A DNA stretch of 64,000 bases from JBKCUI01 sp052161625 (GCA_052161625.1 CP197412.1), one strand, 5' to 3'. Positions 10,159 to 19,859 are shown, numbered from the stretch's first letter. Notes: a model not told the origin generated them from the letters alone. Numbers and translations are program-made.

Positions 10159-13100
10159 ATGCAGATCTCTCTCCCCATCGCTCGCACCTCCGTTTCTTTT
10201 TCGAAGGCTTGGTTGTTGGTAATCTTGCTTGTTTCGGTTATCAACAAACCAGCATCTGCTGACGACTTCCCACCGATTCAGAACTCAGAAAAATCAACGA
10301 GTCTTCCTCTAACACCGAGCGAGACCGTTGCTCAAGCACGATTGCCGGAAGGATTCCAACTCTCTGTCGTCGCGTCCGAACCTCAAGTTCAAAACCCAAT
10401 CGCGATGACGACCGATGAACGAGGCCGGATTTGGATCGCGGAGAACTACAGCTGGTCTGGCAATGGAGCAGGTGGATTCGATGCAAAGCAAAGGGACCGC
10501 ATTGTCATCCTGGAAGATTCGGATGGTGACGGCAGCTTCGAAACACGTAAAGTCTTTGCGGACGATGTCCATAAATTGACCAGCATTGAGATTGGAAATG
10601 GTGGTGTCTGGGCGATTTCTCTTCCTAATCTGCTCTTCTACCCAGACCGCGATCGCGACGATTTTCCAGACTCAGTCCCCACCGTCATTCTGAACGGTTT
10701 CGACGAGGAAGCCGTTGGACACACTCCAGCCAACGGTCTGAAGTGGGGGAATGATGGATGGCTTTACGGGCGGCATGGCATTCAAGCGACCAGTAGCATC
10801 GGCCCCCCCGAAGCCTCCGATTCGCAACGAGTCAAAATCAACACCGGTGTCTGGCGATTTCACCCCATCTCCAAACGAGTAGAAGCGGTGCTCCACGGCA
10901 TGACGAATTCCTGGGGTTTTGATTTCGATGAGCATGGCCAGATGTTCGTCATCAACACCGTCATCGGCCATTTGTGGCACGTTGTCCCGGGCTCCCATGT
11001 CGAACGGATGTATGGTATCGATTTAAACCCACACACCTACCAACTGATCGAACAAACGGCAGATCACGTGCACTGGGACACCGGCGAAAAGTGGAATGAG
11101 ATTCAAAAGGGAATGTCCAATCAGACCGATGCAGCAGGGGGTGGGCATGCTCACATCGGGTTGATGATCTACCAAGGTGACAATTGGCCGGAAAGCTATC
11201 GCCATCAACTCTTCACGCTCAATTTGCATGGGTTGCGTATCAACAGCAATTCTTTGGAGCGGCAAGGTACCGCTTATGTGGGCCGTCGAGCACCCGATTT
11301 CGCGTTTTTCAGCGACGCGTGGTTCCGTGGCATGGAATTAATCACTGCTCCCGACGGTAGCGTTTTGATCGCAGACTGGAGCGATACGGGTGAATGCCAC
11401 GATCACGACGGCGTGCACCGAACAAGCGGTCGCGTTTATCGACTCTCCTATCAATCGCCTCGAGTTATCGCTCCGTTCGATCTCGCGAAGGATTCCAATG
11501 AACAACTTGTGAAGTATTTAACACACCGAAACGCGTGGTGGGCTCGCACAGCGCGCCGCGTTCTTTCGGAGAGATTGGCGGTCGCCGATGAAGCGACGCG
11601 AACATCGGTGCAATCGCTTGTTCGTGATGGCATCGCGAAGGCCGATACTCCAGCGAACTTATTGCGGTACGTCGAAACCGCAATCCAATCAGGGCTCGCA
11701 ACGGAGTCCCTTCTGCAAGAGCTACTACTTCATGACAGCGAACATGTTCGCGTCGCGGCGATTCGATTCCTGACCGATTCCTGCCAGCCCAGCGAGTCAG
11801 TTCTTAGTTCACAATCGTTGAGGCATTTGCAGAAATTGGCGGAGAACGACCCTTCAGGCCTTGTCCATCTCTATCTCGCATCGGCCTTGCAGAAACTGCC
11901 ACCGGAGCAGCGTTGGCCGATCGCAAAGGCATTGAGTCAAAAGGGGCAATGGGCCAATGACCGAACCTTTCCAAAGATGCTTTGGTACGGGATCGAAGGG
12001 GCCATTCCAAGCAATCCCGCTGAGGCAATCCGCTTGATCGCCCAGTCTCGGATTCCCTTGGTCACAGAAAACGTGTCGCGTAGGCTGACCCTCCTCATCG
12101 AATCCCAGCCTTTCGTGGTTGACTCCTTGGTCGATTCGGCCTGCGTGGATGGCTTTACCCACCCCACCGATGTCGTTCGCGGGATGGCAAAAGCCTTGGA
12201 AGGTTGGCAAAAGGCCAAGCCACCTAAGGGCTGGGAGAAGCTTGTCAATCGGGTTTCCGGCTCGCAAGAAAGCACAGTGACGAAAGAGTTGCAAACGCTG
12301 CGACTCACTTTTGGTGATGGCCGCGCGAAGGAGGATTTGCTTGCCTTGATTCAAAATGGCGGGCTCGATGCAGAAGTAAGAAAACAGGCACTCCGTTCAC
12401 TTCTCGCGAGCAAGCCGCAGGAATTGTCTCCCAAATTGATTCAATGGCTGGGGGATCGCGCGCTCGTGCTGGAAGCGATCCGAGGACTCGCATTTTACGA
12501 ACATCCTGACATGGCTAAGCAGCTACTGAATCGATGGAAGGGATTGTCGCCCGCTGAAAGAACCGAAGCGATCAATACGCTTGCTTCGCGACCTGCGACG
12601 GCCAAGGAACTGCTGGAGGCCGTTCGGTCCAACAGGATTCCTCCATCCGAGATTTCCGCTTTTCACGCGAGGCAGATTCAGGCGTTTGGAGATGAATCTC
12701 TGACATCGCAATTGCGAGAGGTTTGGGGAGAAATCAAAGCCACCACTGCCGAACGCAAAGCTTGGATGGACCAGTGGCGAAACAAGATGACTACTGAATT
12801 CGTCGCAAACGCAAACTTGAGCTCTGGGCGAGCTCTGTTCCAGCAGCATTGTGCCAATTGCCATGTCTTGTACGGGATTGGCAAGCGAATCGGCCCCGAC
12901 TTAACTGGCTCGAATCGCCGAAATCTTGACTATCTGTTGGAGAATATCGGAGACCCTAGCGCGAGCGTCGGCGCAGAGTTTCGGACGAGCATTTTCCAAT
13001 TGCTCGACGACCGGGTCGTCACTGGTGCTGTCGTCGACAGAAGCGATCGGACCGTAACAGTCCAGACAGCCCAAGAAAGGGTGACTATCGATAAGCAAGA

Positions 13101-13230
13101 GATCGCGGCCACCAAGCTATCCACCACTTCGCTGATGCCGGACGGGCTCTTGCAGAATCTCACAGAGCATCAAGTCCGAGACCTGCTTGCCTATTTGATG
13201 CACGAAAGCCAAGTCTCATTGCCAGAGTGA
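10159..13230 (+). CDS. PVC-type heme-binding dehydrogenase with HEAT repeats and C-terminal cytochrome c domain
   Basis: A protein of about 1023 residues; ATG 10159 is preferred over TTG 10150. A signal peptide (AWLLVILLVSVINKPASA) is followed by a beta-propeller of the membrane-bound dehydrogenase type (LPEGFQLSVVASEPQVQNP, RGRIWIAENYSW, NGLKWGNDGWLYGRHG). A long alpha-helical HEAT-like region follows, then the heme domain ALFQQHCANCHVLYGIGKRIGPDLTG near the C-terminus. This three-part architecture is characteristic of Planctomycetes and Verrucomicrobia. It is thought to be a periplasmic oxidoreductase, often linked to polysaccharide use; its substrate is unknown. It lies 41 bp after the Rrf2 gene on the same strand, so shared control is possible. 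Confidence 0.93.
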   Translation: MQISLPIARTSVSFSKAWLLVILLVSVINKPASADDFPPIQNSEKSTSLPLTPSETVAQARLPEGFQLSVVASEPQVQNPIAMTTDERGRIWIAENYSWSGNGAGGFDAKQRDRIVILEDSDGDGSFETRKVFADDVHKLTSIEIGNGGVWAISLPNLLFYPDRDRDDFPDSVPTVILNGFDEEAVGHTPANGLKWGNDGWLYGRHGIQATSSIGPPEASDSQRVKINTGVWRFHPISKRVEAVLHGMTNSWGFDFDEHGQMFVINTVIGHLWHVVPGSHVERMYGIDLNPHTYQLIEQTADHVHWDTGEKWNEIQKGMSNQTDAAGGGHAHIGLMIYQGDNWPESYRHQLFTLNLHGLRINSNSLERQGTAYVGRRAPDFAFFSDAWFRGMELITAPDGSVLIADWSDTGECHDHDGVHRTSGRVYRLSYQSPRVIAPFDLAKDSNEQLVKYLTHRNAWWARTARRVLSERLAVADEATRTSVQSLVRDGIAKADTPANLLRYVETAIQSGLATESLLQELLLHDSEHVRVAAIRFLTDSCQPSESVLSSQSLRHLQKLAENDPSGLVHLYLASALQKLPPEQRWPIAKALSQKGQWANDRTFPKMLWYGIEGAIPSNPAEAIRLIAQSRIPLVTENVSRRLTLLIESQPFVVDSLVDSACVDGFTHPTDVVRGMAKALEGWQKAKPPKGWEKLVNRVSGSQESTVTKELQTLRLTFGDGRAKEDLLALIQNGGLDAEVRKQALRSLLASKPQELSPKLIQWLGDRALVLEAIRGLAFYEHPDMAKQLLNRWKGLSPAERTEAINTLASRPATAKELLEAVRSNRIPPSEISAFHARQIQAFGDESLTSQLREVWGEIKATTAERKAWMDQWRNKMTTEFVANANLSSGRALFQQHCANCHVLYGIGKRIGPDLTGSNRRNLDYLLENIGDPSASVGAEFRTSIFQLLDDRVVTGAVVDRSDRTVTVQTAQERVTIDKQEIAATKLSTTSLMPDGLLQNLTEHQVRDLLAYLMHESQVSLPE

Positions 13231-13384
13231 ATGGCGACCACAGGAGGAGACACCGACGAAGTGAATGCATTTCGTCTCGAAATGACCTCTGCGGCAATCG
13301 GACTTGCGGCCATTTCCCCCATTGCGGTACTGTCCACGGAATTGTCCAAACCGGATCGTGGCACCCCCAACCATCCCATCACAA

Positions 13385-13870
13385 ATGGAATTGTCTCGCA
13401 TCACTCGACTCGCATCCGTGTGCATGGCGGTTTTGATTGCAATGCAAATTGGATGCATTCGCAAGCGGATGACGGTGCGCACCAATCCACCTGGAGCCAT
13501 GGTGTACGTCGATCGGCAGCCAATTGGCCTAAGCCCGGTCTCCACAAACTACACTTACTACGGGACAAGAAACTTCGAAATCGTTCGGGACGGATATCGA
13601 ACCGAACGCTTCTTGAGGCGATTCAATCCTCCATGGTATGCCATTCCGCCACTCGACTTTGTTTCAGAGTCACTGTGGCCGTTTGAACGTCGGGACGAGC
13701 GAATCATCGACGTACAGCTCACGCCAGATCCAGTCGTTACCAATGACGCATTGATCGACAGCGGAGAACAATTGCGACTGCAAGCTAGCCAAGGAATCGC
13801 GGTCTCACAACCTCCGCCTGTCACTCCAGTCCTCCCCATTACCCCAATCCCTGTCGCACCATCTCCCTAA
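13385..13870 (+). CDS. PEGA-domain lipoprotein
   Basis: Start chosen at ATG 13385, which gives a 161-residue protein with a type II signal (AVLIAMQIGC) and lipidated Cys. The longer open frame from 13304 has no signal sequence at its N-terminus. A PEGA domain follows (MTVRTNPPGAMVYVDRQPIG, then FEIVRDGYRTE), a small beta-fold common on envelope lipoproteins. The C-terminus is Pro-rich (PPPVTPVLPITPIPVAP). It is probably anchored to a membrane in the periplasm. Function unknown. Confidence 0.85.
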   Translation: MELSRITRLASVCMAVLIAMQIGCIRKRMTVRTNPPGAMVYVDRQPIGLSPVSTNYTYYGTRNFEIVRDGYRTERFLRRFNPPWYAIPPLDFVSESLWPFERRDERIIDVQLTPDPVVTNDALIDSGEQLRLQASQGIAVSQPPPVTPVLPITPIPVAPSP

Positions 13871-13953
13871 ACTCTTCGCTGCCCCTGGTCGAGTGATCCG
13901 ACACGTGAGCGAATAATCTACTTCCGGCCGCTCCGCAGTCTGAGCACGATAGA

Positions 13954-15309
13954 TTACTCGTCAGTAATTCTGCAGACTGGGAACCGGCGCTTGAATCGTT
14001 CGACAGCTTCTTTGGTAATGGAAGTGTCATACAGGGTGAGACTTTGCAGAGCAGGAAATCCCGATAGCAAGTCAAGCGACGCGTCTGAAAAGTTGCGGCC
14101 TTCCAAAGTCAATTCTTCGAGACGCTGGAGTCTGGCGAGCCCCCCCACCGATGATGGCTCGGCCGATGGAGTCCGCAAATGAAGCGAGCGGATTGATTCC
14201 GGCAGAAGTGCCAAGAGGCTTCCGTTCACAGCACTGGCATTGAGAAACAATTGCTCGAGTTTTGACAGGTACTGAACGGGTGCAAGCCCTGCATCGGTTA
14301 GGTCCTTGCTAGCGATCGACAATTGCCTTAGCTCGGAAAACTCCTTTAACCGAGCCATCCCTTTATCGCTGATCGAACAATTACCGATCCCTAACGTTTG
14401 GAGGTTTTTCGCGGACTCAATGCACTCAAACAGAGAGTCGTCGATGCATGAACCGGAGAAGCCCAATCGGGTTTGCGTTGCGAGCAGGTCGGCTGAAGGG
14501 AATCGATTTGGGGTAGTGGAGTCTGCACGGGCCGCGTCCTGACAATGTAGCTCAACTGTCCAATGCTTGTTGACAGGAAGAAATCGCGCCAGACCAAGCG
14601 TCGTTACCTGGGAGTCGTTCAAGGTAAAGTCGACCGTCGAGTTGGAGCCGCTCAACATCTGAAGGCTGCTATTGTCGAGGTTGCAATGATCGAACTGCAA
14701 ACTTCGAAGGTTATTGGTTTTTGAAAGTGCAATAAGTATCTCATTTGAGATAGGTTGGCTCTCGAACGACAGCGAAAGTTCCAGTGGCAAATTCGCTAAA
14801 GCCTCCAACAACGGAACGGTGAGATTGCAACCCCTCAAACCGAGCATCTTCAAGCTTGAAATTCCTGCAAGCCCCTCCACCGTCAACGCATCGATCGTCG
14901 AGGAATGCACAGAAAGAGACTCTAGGAATGGCAGCTTTGGAAGCTTACTCACCAGGGTGGGGTTCAGGTTCCCGGTTAGGGTAAGGCTCACCATTTCGTC
15001 CAGTGCGAGAATTCTGATTAGATCTTCTTCGGTTTGAAGTTGAGTTTGAACGGATCGCACTGCTGATACGTTATTGTCTTCGACGAAGGACTGAATCCAG
15101 TATCGAATCTGCCAAGGAGATTGTTCCGTGTTGGGCTCACCGAGGAAGACACTTCCCCCTTGCTCTCGTATTTTCTGCATCACCACGAACCGGTCGTTGT
15201 ACTTTTGAGCTTCGCCAAACACGACAATGGCCAAGATTCCGATCCCCAACACAAACAAGATAAGTAGCCGCAGAGGGCTAAGTGTTTTCTCCGAAGTTCG
15301 GGGCATCAT
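13954..15309 (-). CDS. Membrane-anchored leucine-rich-repeat protein
   Basis: A protein of 451 residues with one N-terminal membrane helix (LLILFVLGIGILAIVVF). The rest is a periplasmic LRR domain, with recurring units such as LGIGNCSISDKGMARL, LSIASKDLTDAGLAPV and LTLEGRNFSDASLDLLSGF. The S-D-[AK]-G pattern is the Cys-containing/RNI-like LRR type common in planctomycetes, and differs from the internalin-type repeats of the protein at 2.9 kb. It is convergent with the PEGA lipoprotein gene. Ligand unknown. Confidence 0.85.
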   Translation of the reverse strand: MMPRTSEKTLSPLRLLILFVLGIGILAIVVFGEAQKYNDRFVVMQKIREQGGSVFLGEPNTEQSPWQIRYWIQSFVEDNNVSAVRSVQTQLQTEEDLIRILALDEMVSLTLTGNLNPTLVSKLPKLPFLESLSVHSSTIDALTVEGLAGISSLKMLGLRGCNLTVPLLEALANLPLELSLSFESQPISNEILIALSKTNNLRSLQFDHCNLDNSSLQMLSGSNSTVDFTLNDSQVTTLGLARFLPVNKHWTVELHCQDAARADSTTPNRFPSADLLATQTRLGFSGSCIDDSLFECIESAKNLQTLGIGNCSISDKGMARLKEFSELRQLSIASKDLTDAGLAPVQYLSKLEQLFLNASAVNGSLLALLPESIRSLHLRTPSAEPSSVGGLARLQRLEELTLEGRNFSDASLDLLSGFPALQSLTLYDTSITKEAVERFKRRFPVCRITDE

Positions 15310-16133
15310 CTATCCTCACGCTGGGAATTTGCATTGAACAACGGTGCCTCTCGTGAATGCCGAGTCAACATCAAGCCAATTGCTCAACAATCCGCATCGT
15401 ATCACAGTTCAGCACCGCTGTAGCAAGCCCGGGGACTTCTTAAGTAGATGGGTACCTACCAGTCCCTGGTTAAAGCGTTTCACGCCAAGGCGCTACGGCG
15501 CGAAGGGAACGCGAGAGGCGGAAAATCTTTGAACGAATCCGATTGGTGATTCCCTTAAATCACTCCCTTCTATCTTCCTCCCTCCATTGCGCCGTGGCGC
15601 CTTGGCGAGAAACCTACTCTCCATTTCTTATGCAGAACGGGTCTCCAAGCCCGCGCGTCCGCCAACGTTGGAGGCTTGTCCCTCAGGTTTCCGACCGATA
15701 CTTTCAATCATTCTCTGAGTTCGACCGCTGTGCACTTGAATCGAAAGCGGGGTTGAGCATACGGATGCACCGAAGCCTGAAGCTGCCGATTTGGACTGCT
15801 TGCTACCTGTGTTCACACATCAATCATGCGATGCCATTTGCACATCCAGTCCCCCTCAACCCCAGCCCTTCTCCCCCGCAAAGCCGGGGGCGAAGGGAGC
15901 TAGAATTATTGTCTGCGACGCATTCGCCCAAGGCGGAGTACGCAAGCTTCAGCGGCATCGTCGTCGCTCGCTCTCCTGTTGCCCCCTGGGTAAACGCCTC
16001 GCGGAAGGCTGCGAACTGCACAGGTCCGAAGCTGTTGTTCTCAGTAACTACTGAAAACACCAATCCAGCAAATATGCACGGCCGAAGAGTGGAAGGTTTC
16101 GTTTCACCAGCGAATCACAAGGTATTCCATCAA
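15310..16133. other. 824-bp spacer with dispersed repeats, no convincing gene
   Basis: Open frames here (for example 15543-16145 on the plus strand) have no recognisable domain and run through repeat sequence. The segment holds two inverted copies of a GCGCCxxGGCGCCTTGGCGAG-like motif (about 15482-15509 and 15585-15611) and a solo copy of the leader repeat found in the RHS region (15757-15985). I see no other element before the tRNA. Confidence 0.6.
15757..15985. repeat. Solo copy of the RHS-array leader repeat
   Basis: It contains the hairpin CCCTTCTCCCCCG (15866-15878) paired with CGGGGGCGAAGGG (15885-15897), one mismatch, as at 44809-44840, 47088-47119 and 49548-49578. The flanks also match the array copies: 'gatgcaccgaagc' upstream, and 'ctgcgacgcattcg' downstream, which is shared with the copy at about 49590. 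No RHS core follows it here. Confidence 0.7.
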
Positions 16134-16207
16134 CAGGGCCAGTAGGATTCGAACCTACGACCTACGGATTAGAAATCCGTTGCTCTATCCAACTGAGCTA
16201 TGACCCC
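16134..16207 (-). tRNA. tRNA-Arg (anticodon UCU)
   Basis: Read on the minus strand the cloverleaf is complete. The acceptor is GGGGTCA paired with TGGCCCT (one G-U), the D arm is AGCTCAGTTGGATAGAGCA, and the anticodon stem ACGGA/TCCGT encloses TTTCTAA (anticodon TCT, decoding AGA). The T arm is GTAGG TTCGAAT CCTAC. The discriminator is G and CCA is not encoded. Confidence 0.95.
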
Positions 16208-16543
16208 GGGTTTTTTGTAACGCATTGCCATAAGAGGACTTGTGGCAAATTAGCGAGAGGGGCGGGCCAGTGGGAACTGGCTGGTGACTCCCGATGCGAC
16301 ACCTGCGGATTCTACACACTCCTTGGGCAAGGCGGCAACTCGAAAGTGGCAATCGATTGTGCCTCTCAACCTCATTTCTCAATGGCCACTGAGGCGAGTG
16401 AGGCACTTTGACGATTGAGATCTCTGACGCTGGGACCGTTTCGTGGCTTGATGAAGTCCTTCGCTCCTTCTTATCGTGGTAAACTGTCGACGTAGTCGCC
16501 GGCTCCTGGTTTTTGTTCAACACGCTTTTTTCATTCTTCCATC
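16208..16543. other. 336-bp spacer between tRNA-Arg and the next gene
   Basis: It must contain the tRNA promoter (minus strand) and that of the 16544 gene (plus strand). I see no repeat, gene or clear promoter consensus in it. Confidence 0.5.
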
Positions 16544-17890
16544 ATGGCCCGTTTCGTTTGCTTGTCTTCCTGCCCGGTTCCTTCCTTCACAAAGTGCAGT
16601 CGAATCCTTCGTTTTTTTGCGGTTTTCATCGTTGCTTGGGCTTCGATCGGGGAATCCCAAGAGCCTCGGGAATCGACGCCGGTTTTGACCTCTGCAGAAG
16701 AAACGCTTGCCAAACTCTTTCGATCGCTCGATTCCAATCGAACCAACGAGCGAGAGGATGCAGAACGGGAATTGCTGAAATTGGGCCCCACGGTGTTGGA
16801 CAAGCTGCCTCCCGTCCGCGATACGGATAGCTCCGAGGCATTGCTTCGGATGGAACGGATTCGCTCTGCACTCGAATCCCAAGAGCAAGAGTCGATTCTT
16901 CTCCCGACTCGCATCCAACTCACTGGCTCCATGTCCGGTTCCGATGCGTTGCGCAAGATCAGTGAGTTGTCAGGGAATACCATCCCTTTGGAGGAGACAC
17001 CTGGCCTTGATTTGACGATCGACGCCAGGTTTTCCGAGACCACTTTTTGGGAAGCGTTCGACGAAGTCCTCGATCAACTCAACTTGACCGTCATGCAGGG
17101 CGACGGGGAAGCCATTCGGTTGATTCCCCAACAGGACGATGCACCACTTCGCATCCAAATGGCGGCCTATTCAGGCGCCTTTCGGCTTGAGCCGATCCAG
17201 ATCATTCAATCGAGCAATCTGCAATCCCCGGATCGTAGCACGTTGACGATCGATTTCCTTTTTGCTTGGGAGCCTCGCCTCAACCCCTCTCTCATCACCT
17301 TTCCAGCGGAGAAGATTCAATTGATCTGCGATAACGGCGAAGTGCTTCGACCTCGCACTCAGGAAGACATCACCTTTATTCCCATAGGTGGATCTCAATT
17401 GCAGATATCACTCGACTTTCCGATGCCGTCCAAGCAAGCCAAGAAAATTGCTCGCTTCGAAGGGGCCTTTCAGGCAGCGGTCCCAGGCCGCATGGCGGGC
17501 GTTTCATTTTCGGATCTCGTCAACAAACGATCGGCAAAATTGAGCAACGGATCCCTAAACGTAACGTTGGAACAAGCTCGCAAGAACCGCGACATATTTG
17601 AACTGCTTGTGGCGGTCAAACACGATGGGGGACAGGCCTCGGAGGGGGGCAAGCCCGTCTCGTCGCAGGCATGGTCGACATTGCAGGATGTGTTCATGCT
17701 CGATAGCAAGGACCAGCGAATTGAAAACGTTGGCTGGTCGACAACTCGAATGACCGACAAGGAAATGGGAATGTCCTTTCTTTTTGAACTAGAAAAAGGG
17801 CTCGAAGGTTGTAAGTTTGTCTTCCGCGCCCCCGGCAGCTTGCATGTACAAGAGGTCGACTTTGCACTCGTAGACATTCCCCTACCATGA
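16544..17890 (+). CDS. Exported hypothetical protein
   Basis: A protein of 448 residues with an N-terminal hydrophobic segment (ILRFFAVFIVAWASIGESQ) consistent with a signal peptide. A helical region at 50-115 resembles HEAT-like helices (AEETLAKLFRSLDSNRTNER, EDAERELLKLG). After it comes a segment reading SGSDALRKISELSGNTI and FWEAFDEVLDQLNLTV, which resembles the secretin/TonB short N-terminal (STN-like) pattern. The rest is beta-rich without a known motif. Its TGA overlaps the ATG of the following flavoprotein gene (ATGA), so the two are translationally coupled. Function unknown. Confidence 0.75.
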   Translation: MARFVCLSSCPVPSFTKCSRILRFFAVFIVAWASIGESQEPRESTPVLTSAEETLAKLFRSLDSNRTNEREDAERELLKLGPTVLDKLPPVRDTDSSEALLRMERIRSALESQEQESILLPTRIQLTGSMSGSDALRKISELSGNTIPLEETPGLDLTIDARFSETTFWEAFDEVLDQLNLTVMQGDGEAIRLIPQQDDAPLRIQMAAYSGAFRLEPIQIIQSSNLQSPDRSTLTIDFLFAWEPRLNPSLITFPAEKIQLICDNGEVLRPRTQEDITFIPIGGSQLQISLDFPMPSKQAKKIARFEGAFQAAVPGRMAGVSFSDLVNKRSAKLSNGSLNVTLEQARKNRDIFELLVAVKHDGGQASEGGKPVSSQAWSTLQDVFMLDSKDQRIENVGWSTTRMTDKEMGMSFLFELEKGLEGCKFVFRAPGSLHVQEVDFALVDIPLP

Positions 17891-19197
17891 TCGAGCTTCC
17901 CTGGGATCCCGAATTAGACTCCCCTGCCACGTTGGCGATTATCGGTGCAGGGCCGATCGGGATCGAGGCGGCGATCTACGCTCGATTCCTAGGCTATTTT
18001 GTATCCATCTTTGATTCGCGACGCGTGGCGCATCGGATGCTCGATTGGAATGATCGCAAGCTCGGATGCCCGGTCTCCGATTGCACTTCTCCGCTTGGGC
18101 ACGCGGCCATCAAGTCACAGAATCCAGACTATGTGCTGCCGAATCCCGATGCCGTTTGGTCGGGGAAAGAGTACGCCGAACAGTATCTCCTACCGTTAGC
18201 CAAGACCGATTTGCTCTTTGATGACATCCATTTTTTGAGTCCGGTTTCAAGTGTCTCGCGATTGCGAACATTCCGCGACGAAGAGACCGATCCGCAGACT
18301 CGATGCGAGGATCAGTTTCGATTGGTCGTCGAAGGTCGCCATCGCGGTACATGGGTTTCGAGAGCCGATATCGTGCTCGATTGCCGCGGAGCCATGGAGA
18401 CTACATCGGGAATGGGGCCCGGGGGCGGACTAGCGATCGACGAGCTCGTGCATCGCGAGTCATTCCTCAAGCATTCTCCGTTGGACCGAAAATTTGAGTC
18501 CAAGCAAATCCTTGGAAAACATATCGCTGTCGTTGGAGCCTCCGATCGAGCTTGCTTGTTCGTTCAAGAGGTTTTGAATTGGTTAGACCCGAGCACTTCC
18601 TCGCGATTGACATGGATACTTCCATGCGATGCAGCGGTGCACCATCCTTATGTTGCACACATCCTGCAGCAGATTGAGACCGCAGGCAAATCAGAGATTC
18701 AAACCTACAATGTACTGGGTGTCGAGAAGGTGGCAAAAAGCGAATCGGACGCTTGGGTTTTGCAATTGCTGTTAGAAGACGAGACCACTGTTGAATTTCG
18801 CTGCGATGGTATCGTCAGTTATCCTTACCCTCGCATGGCGTCCGGTTGGCCGGAACTTGATTGCCAATCGTACTCCATCCCACGATCGCAGGAGGGTGGA
18901 CCATCGAATTCAACTTACTCTCCGACAAACGAAGCGACGTCATCCGAAGCGACGACATCCCGGATGCTTTCAATCACGGAAACGGGTGACTGGTCCTTTG
19001 TCACATGCGAGCCGGGTTATTATCGATTGCAAACGGACGGTTTGAGGTGGGACGCGTCGGGCCCAAGCTGGAATGCGGGAGTAGGAATCAAACGGGGGCT
19101 TGAGCAAATTCGCCAAGTCTTTTCTCTCATCGTGGGTCGCGAAACGTTGGACTTGTATCGAGTCATGGCAGAGAACTTGGAAGAAGGAAGAGTTTGA
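17887..19197 (+). CDS. FAD/NAD(P)-binding oxidoreductase-like protein
   Basis: A protein of 436 residues. A dinucleotide-binding fold is at the N-terminus (LAIIGAGPIGIEAAIYARFLG, GxGPxGxEAA), followed by an acidic strand end (VSIFDSRR) as in flavin monooxygenases and thioredoxin-reductase-like proteins. A second Rossmann-like segment, KHIAVVGASDRACLFVQEVL, lies near residue 210. The region at about 340-365 is Ser/Thr-rich with a short repeat (EATSSEATTS). Substrate unknown. It overlaps its neighbours on both sides (4 bp upstream, 1 bp downstream), placing it in a coupled trio with the exported protein and the cobalamin adenosyltransferase. Confidence 0.75.
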   Translation: MIELPWDPELDSPATLAIIGAGPIGIEAAIYARFLGYFVSIFDSRRVAHRMLDWNDRKLGCPVSDCTSPLGHAAIKSQNPDYVLPNPDAVWSGKEYAEQYLLPLAKTDLLFDDIHFLSPVSSVSRLRTFRDEETDPQTRCEDQFRLVVEGRHRGTWVSRADIVLDCRGAMETTSGMGPGGGLAIDELVHRESFLKHSPLDRKFESKQILGKHIAVVGASDRACLFVQEVLNWLDPSTSSRLTWILPCDAAVHHPYVAHILQQIETAGKSEIQTYNVLGVEKVAKSESDAWVLQLLLEDETTVEFRCDGIVSYPYPRMASGWPELDCQSYSIPRSQEGGPSNSTYSPTNEATSSEATTSRMLSITETGDWSFVTCEPGYYRLQTDGLRWDASGPSWNAGVGIKRGLEQIRQVFSLIVGRETLDLYRVMAENLEEGRV

Positions 19198-19751
19198 TGA
19201 AGATTTATACCAAGACCGGAGATGCGGGGACCACGGGGTTGTTTGGCGGTCCGCGCGTTGCGAAGAACGACGCGAGAATCTGCGCTTACGGTTCCATCGA
19301 TGAGCTCAATGCGGTGCTAGGGCTTGCTAGGGCCAGTCTCCTACCTGGGAATATGGACGGGATGATCGTTCATATTCAGCACCAGCTCTTTTCCATCGGC
19401 GCCGAGTTGGCCACCCCCAATCCGGAGGAGCATGGACTCAAATGGCCGGCGGAAGATCATGTCACTCAGATGGAGCAATGGATCGATGAGCTGGAATCCC
19501 AATTGCAGCCCCTCCGCAACTTCATTTTACCCGGGGGGACCCTACAAGCGGCCCACCTGCACGTCGCACGAACCGTGTGTCGGAGGACGGAGCGCGAGAT
19601 CGTAAGCTTTAGCAACTCCGGTCGCGTCAGCGATGCTTCGCACATCATCGTCTTTTTGAACCGATTGAGCGATTTGCTATTCGTCATGGCGAGATACTCC
19701 AACCATGTCGCAGGAATTCCAGACACCCGCTGGGAAAGCCCTCGCAAATAG
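19197..19751 (+). CDS. Cob(I)alamin adenosyltransferase, PduO/MmaB type
   Basis: It transfers the adenosyl group of ATP to cob(I)alamin to make coenzyme B12. The protein has about 184 residues from ATG 19197, which shares one base with the upstream stop (TGATG). The N-terminal MKIYTKTGDAGTTGLFGG and the segment YGSIDELNAVLGLAR are signatures of the PduO-type family. The C-terminal helix VCRRTERE and RLSDLLFVMARY carry the conserved Arg/Asp residues of the trimer active site. No cobalamin riboswitch is evident, as expected for an internal operon position. Confidence 0.95.
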   Translation: MKIYTKTGDAGTTGLFGGPRVAKNDARICAYGSIDELNAVLGLARASLLPGNMDGMIVHIQHQLFSIGAELATPNPEEHGLKWPAEDHVTQMEQWIDELESQLQPLRNFILPGGTLQAAHLHVARTVCRRTEREIVSFSNSGRVSDASHIIVFLNRLSDLLFVMARYSNHVAGIPDTRWESPRK

Positions 19752-19773
19752 CGAGAAGCTGTTCTCCGCCCGA

Positions 19774-19859
19774 TGCGCCGTTGCGTCTTGGCTCGCAAAT
19801 TCCTACTGAACCAAAACCAAGAGATCTCTCGCCAAGGCGCAGAGATCGCAATGGGAATA
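19774..19859. repeat. Inverted copies of a GCGCC/TTGGC dispersed motif
   Basis: A GATGCGCCGTTGCGTCTTGG motif (about 19774) and the opposite orientation, TCTCGCCAAGGCGCAGAGAT (about 19828), flank about 25 bp between convergent genes. The same motif family occurs as an inverted pair at 15482-15611. It could serve as a terminator or be a dispersed palindromic repeat. Confidence 0.5.

Noticed and set aside
13231..13686. 151-codon plus-strand frame after the PVC heme protein
   Set aside because: It is out of frame with the PEGA lipoprotein, which has a clear lipobox and domain over the same bases.
15543..16145. 200-codon plus-strand frame before the tRNA
   Set aside because: It runs through dispersed repeat sequence and ends in the tRNA gene; no domain, no ribosome site.
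19197..19260. Cobalamin riboswitch before the adenosyltransferase
   Set aside because: The gene overlaps its upstream neighbour and no B12-box-like sequence is present.
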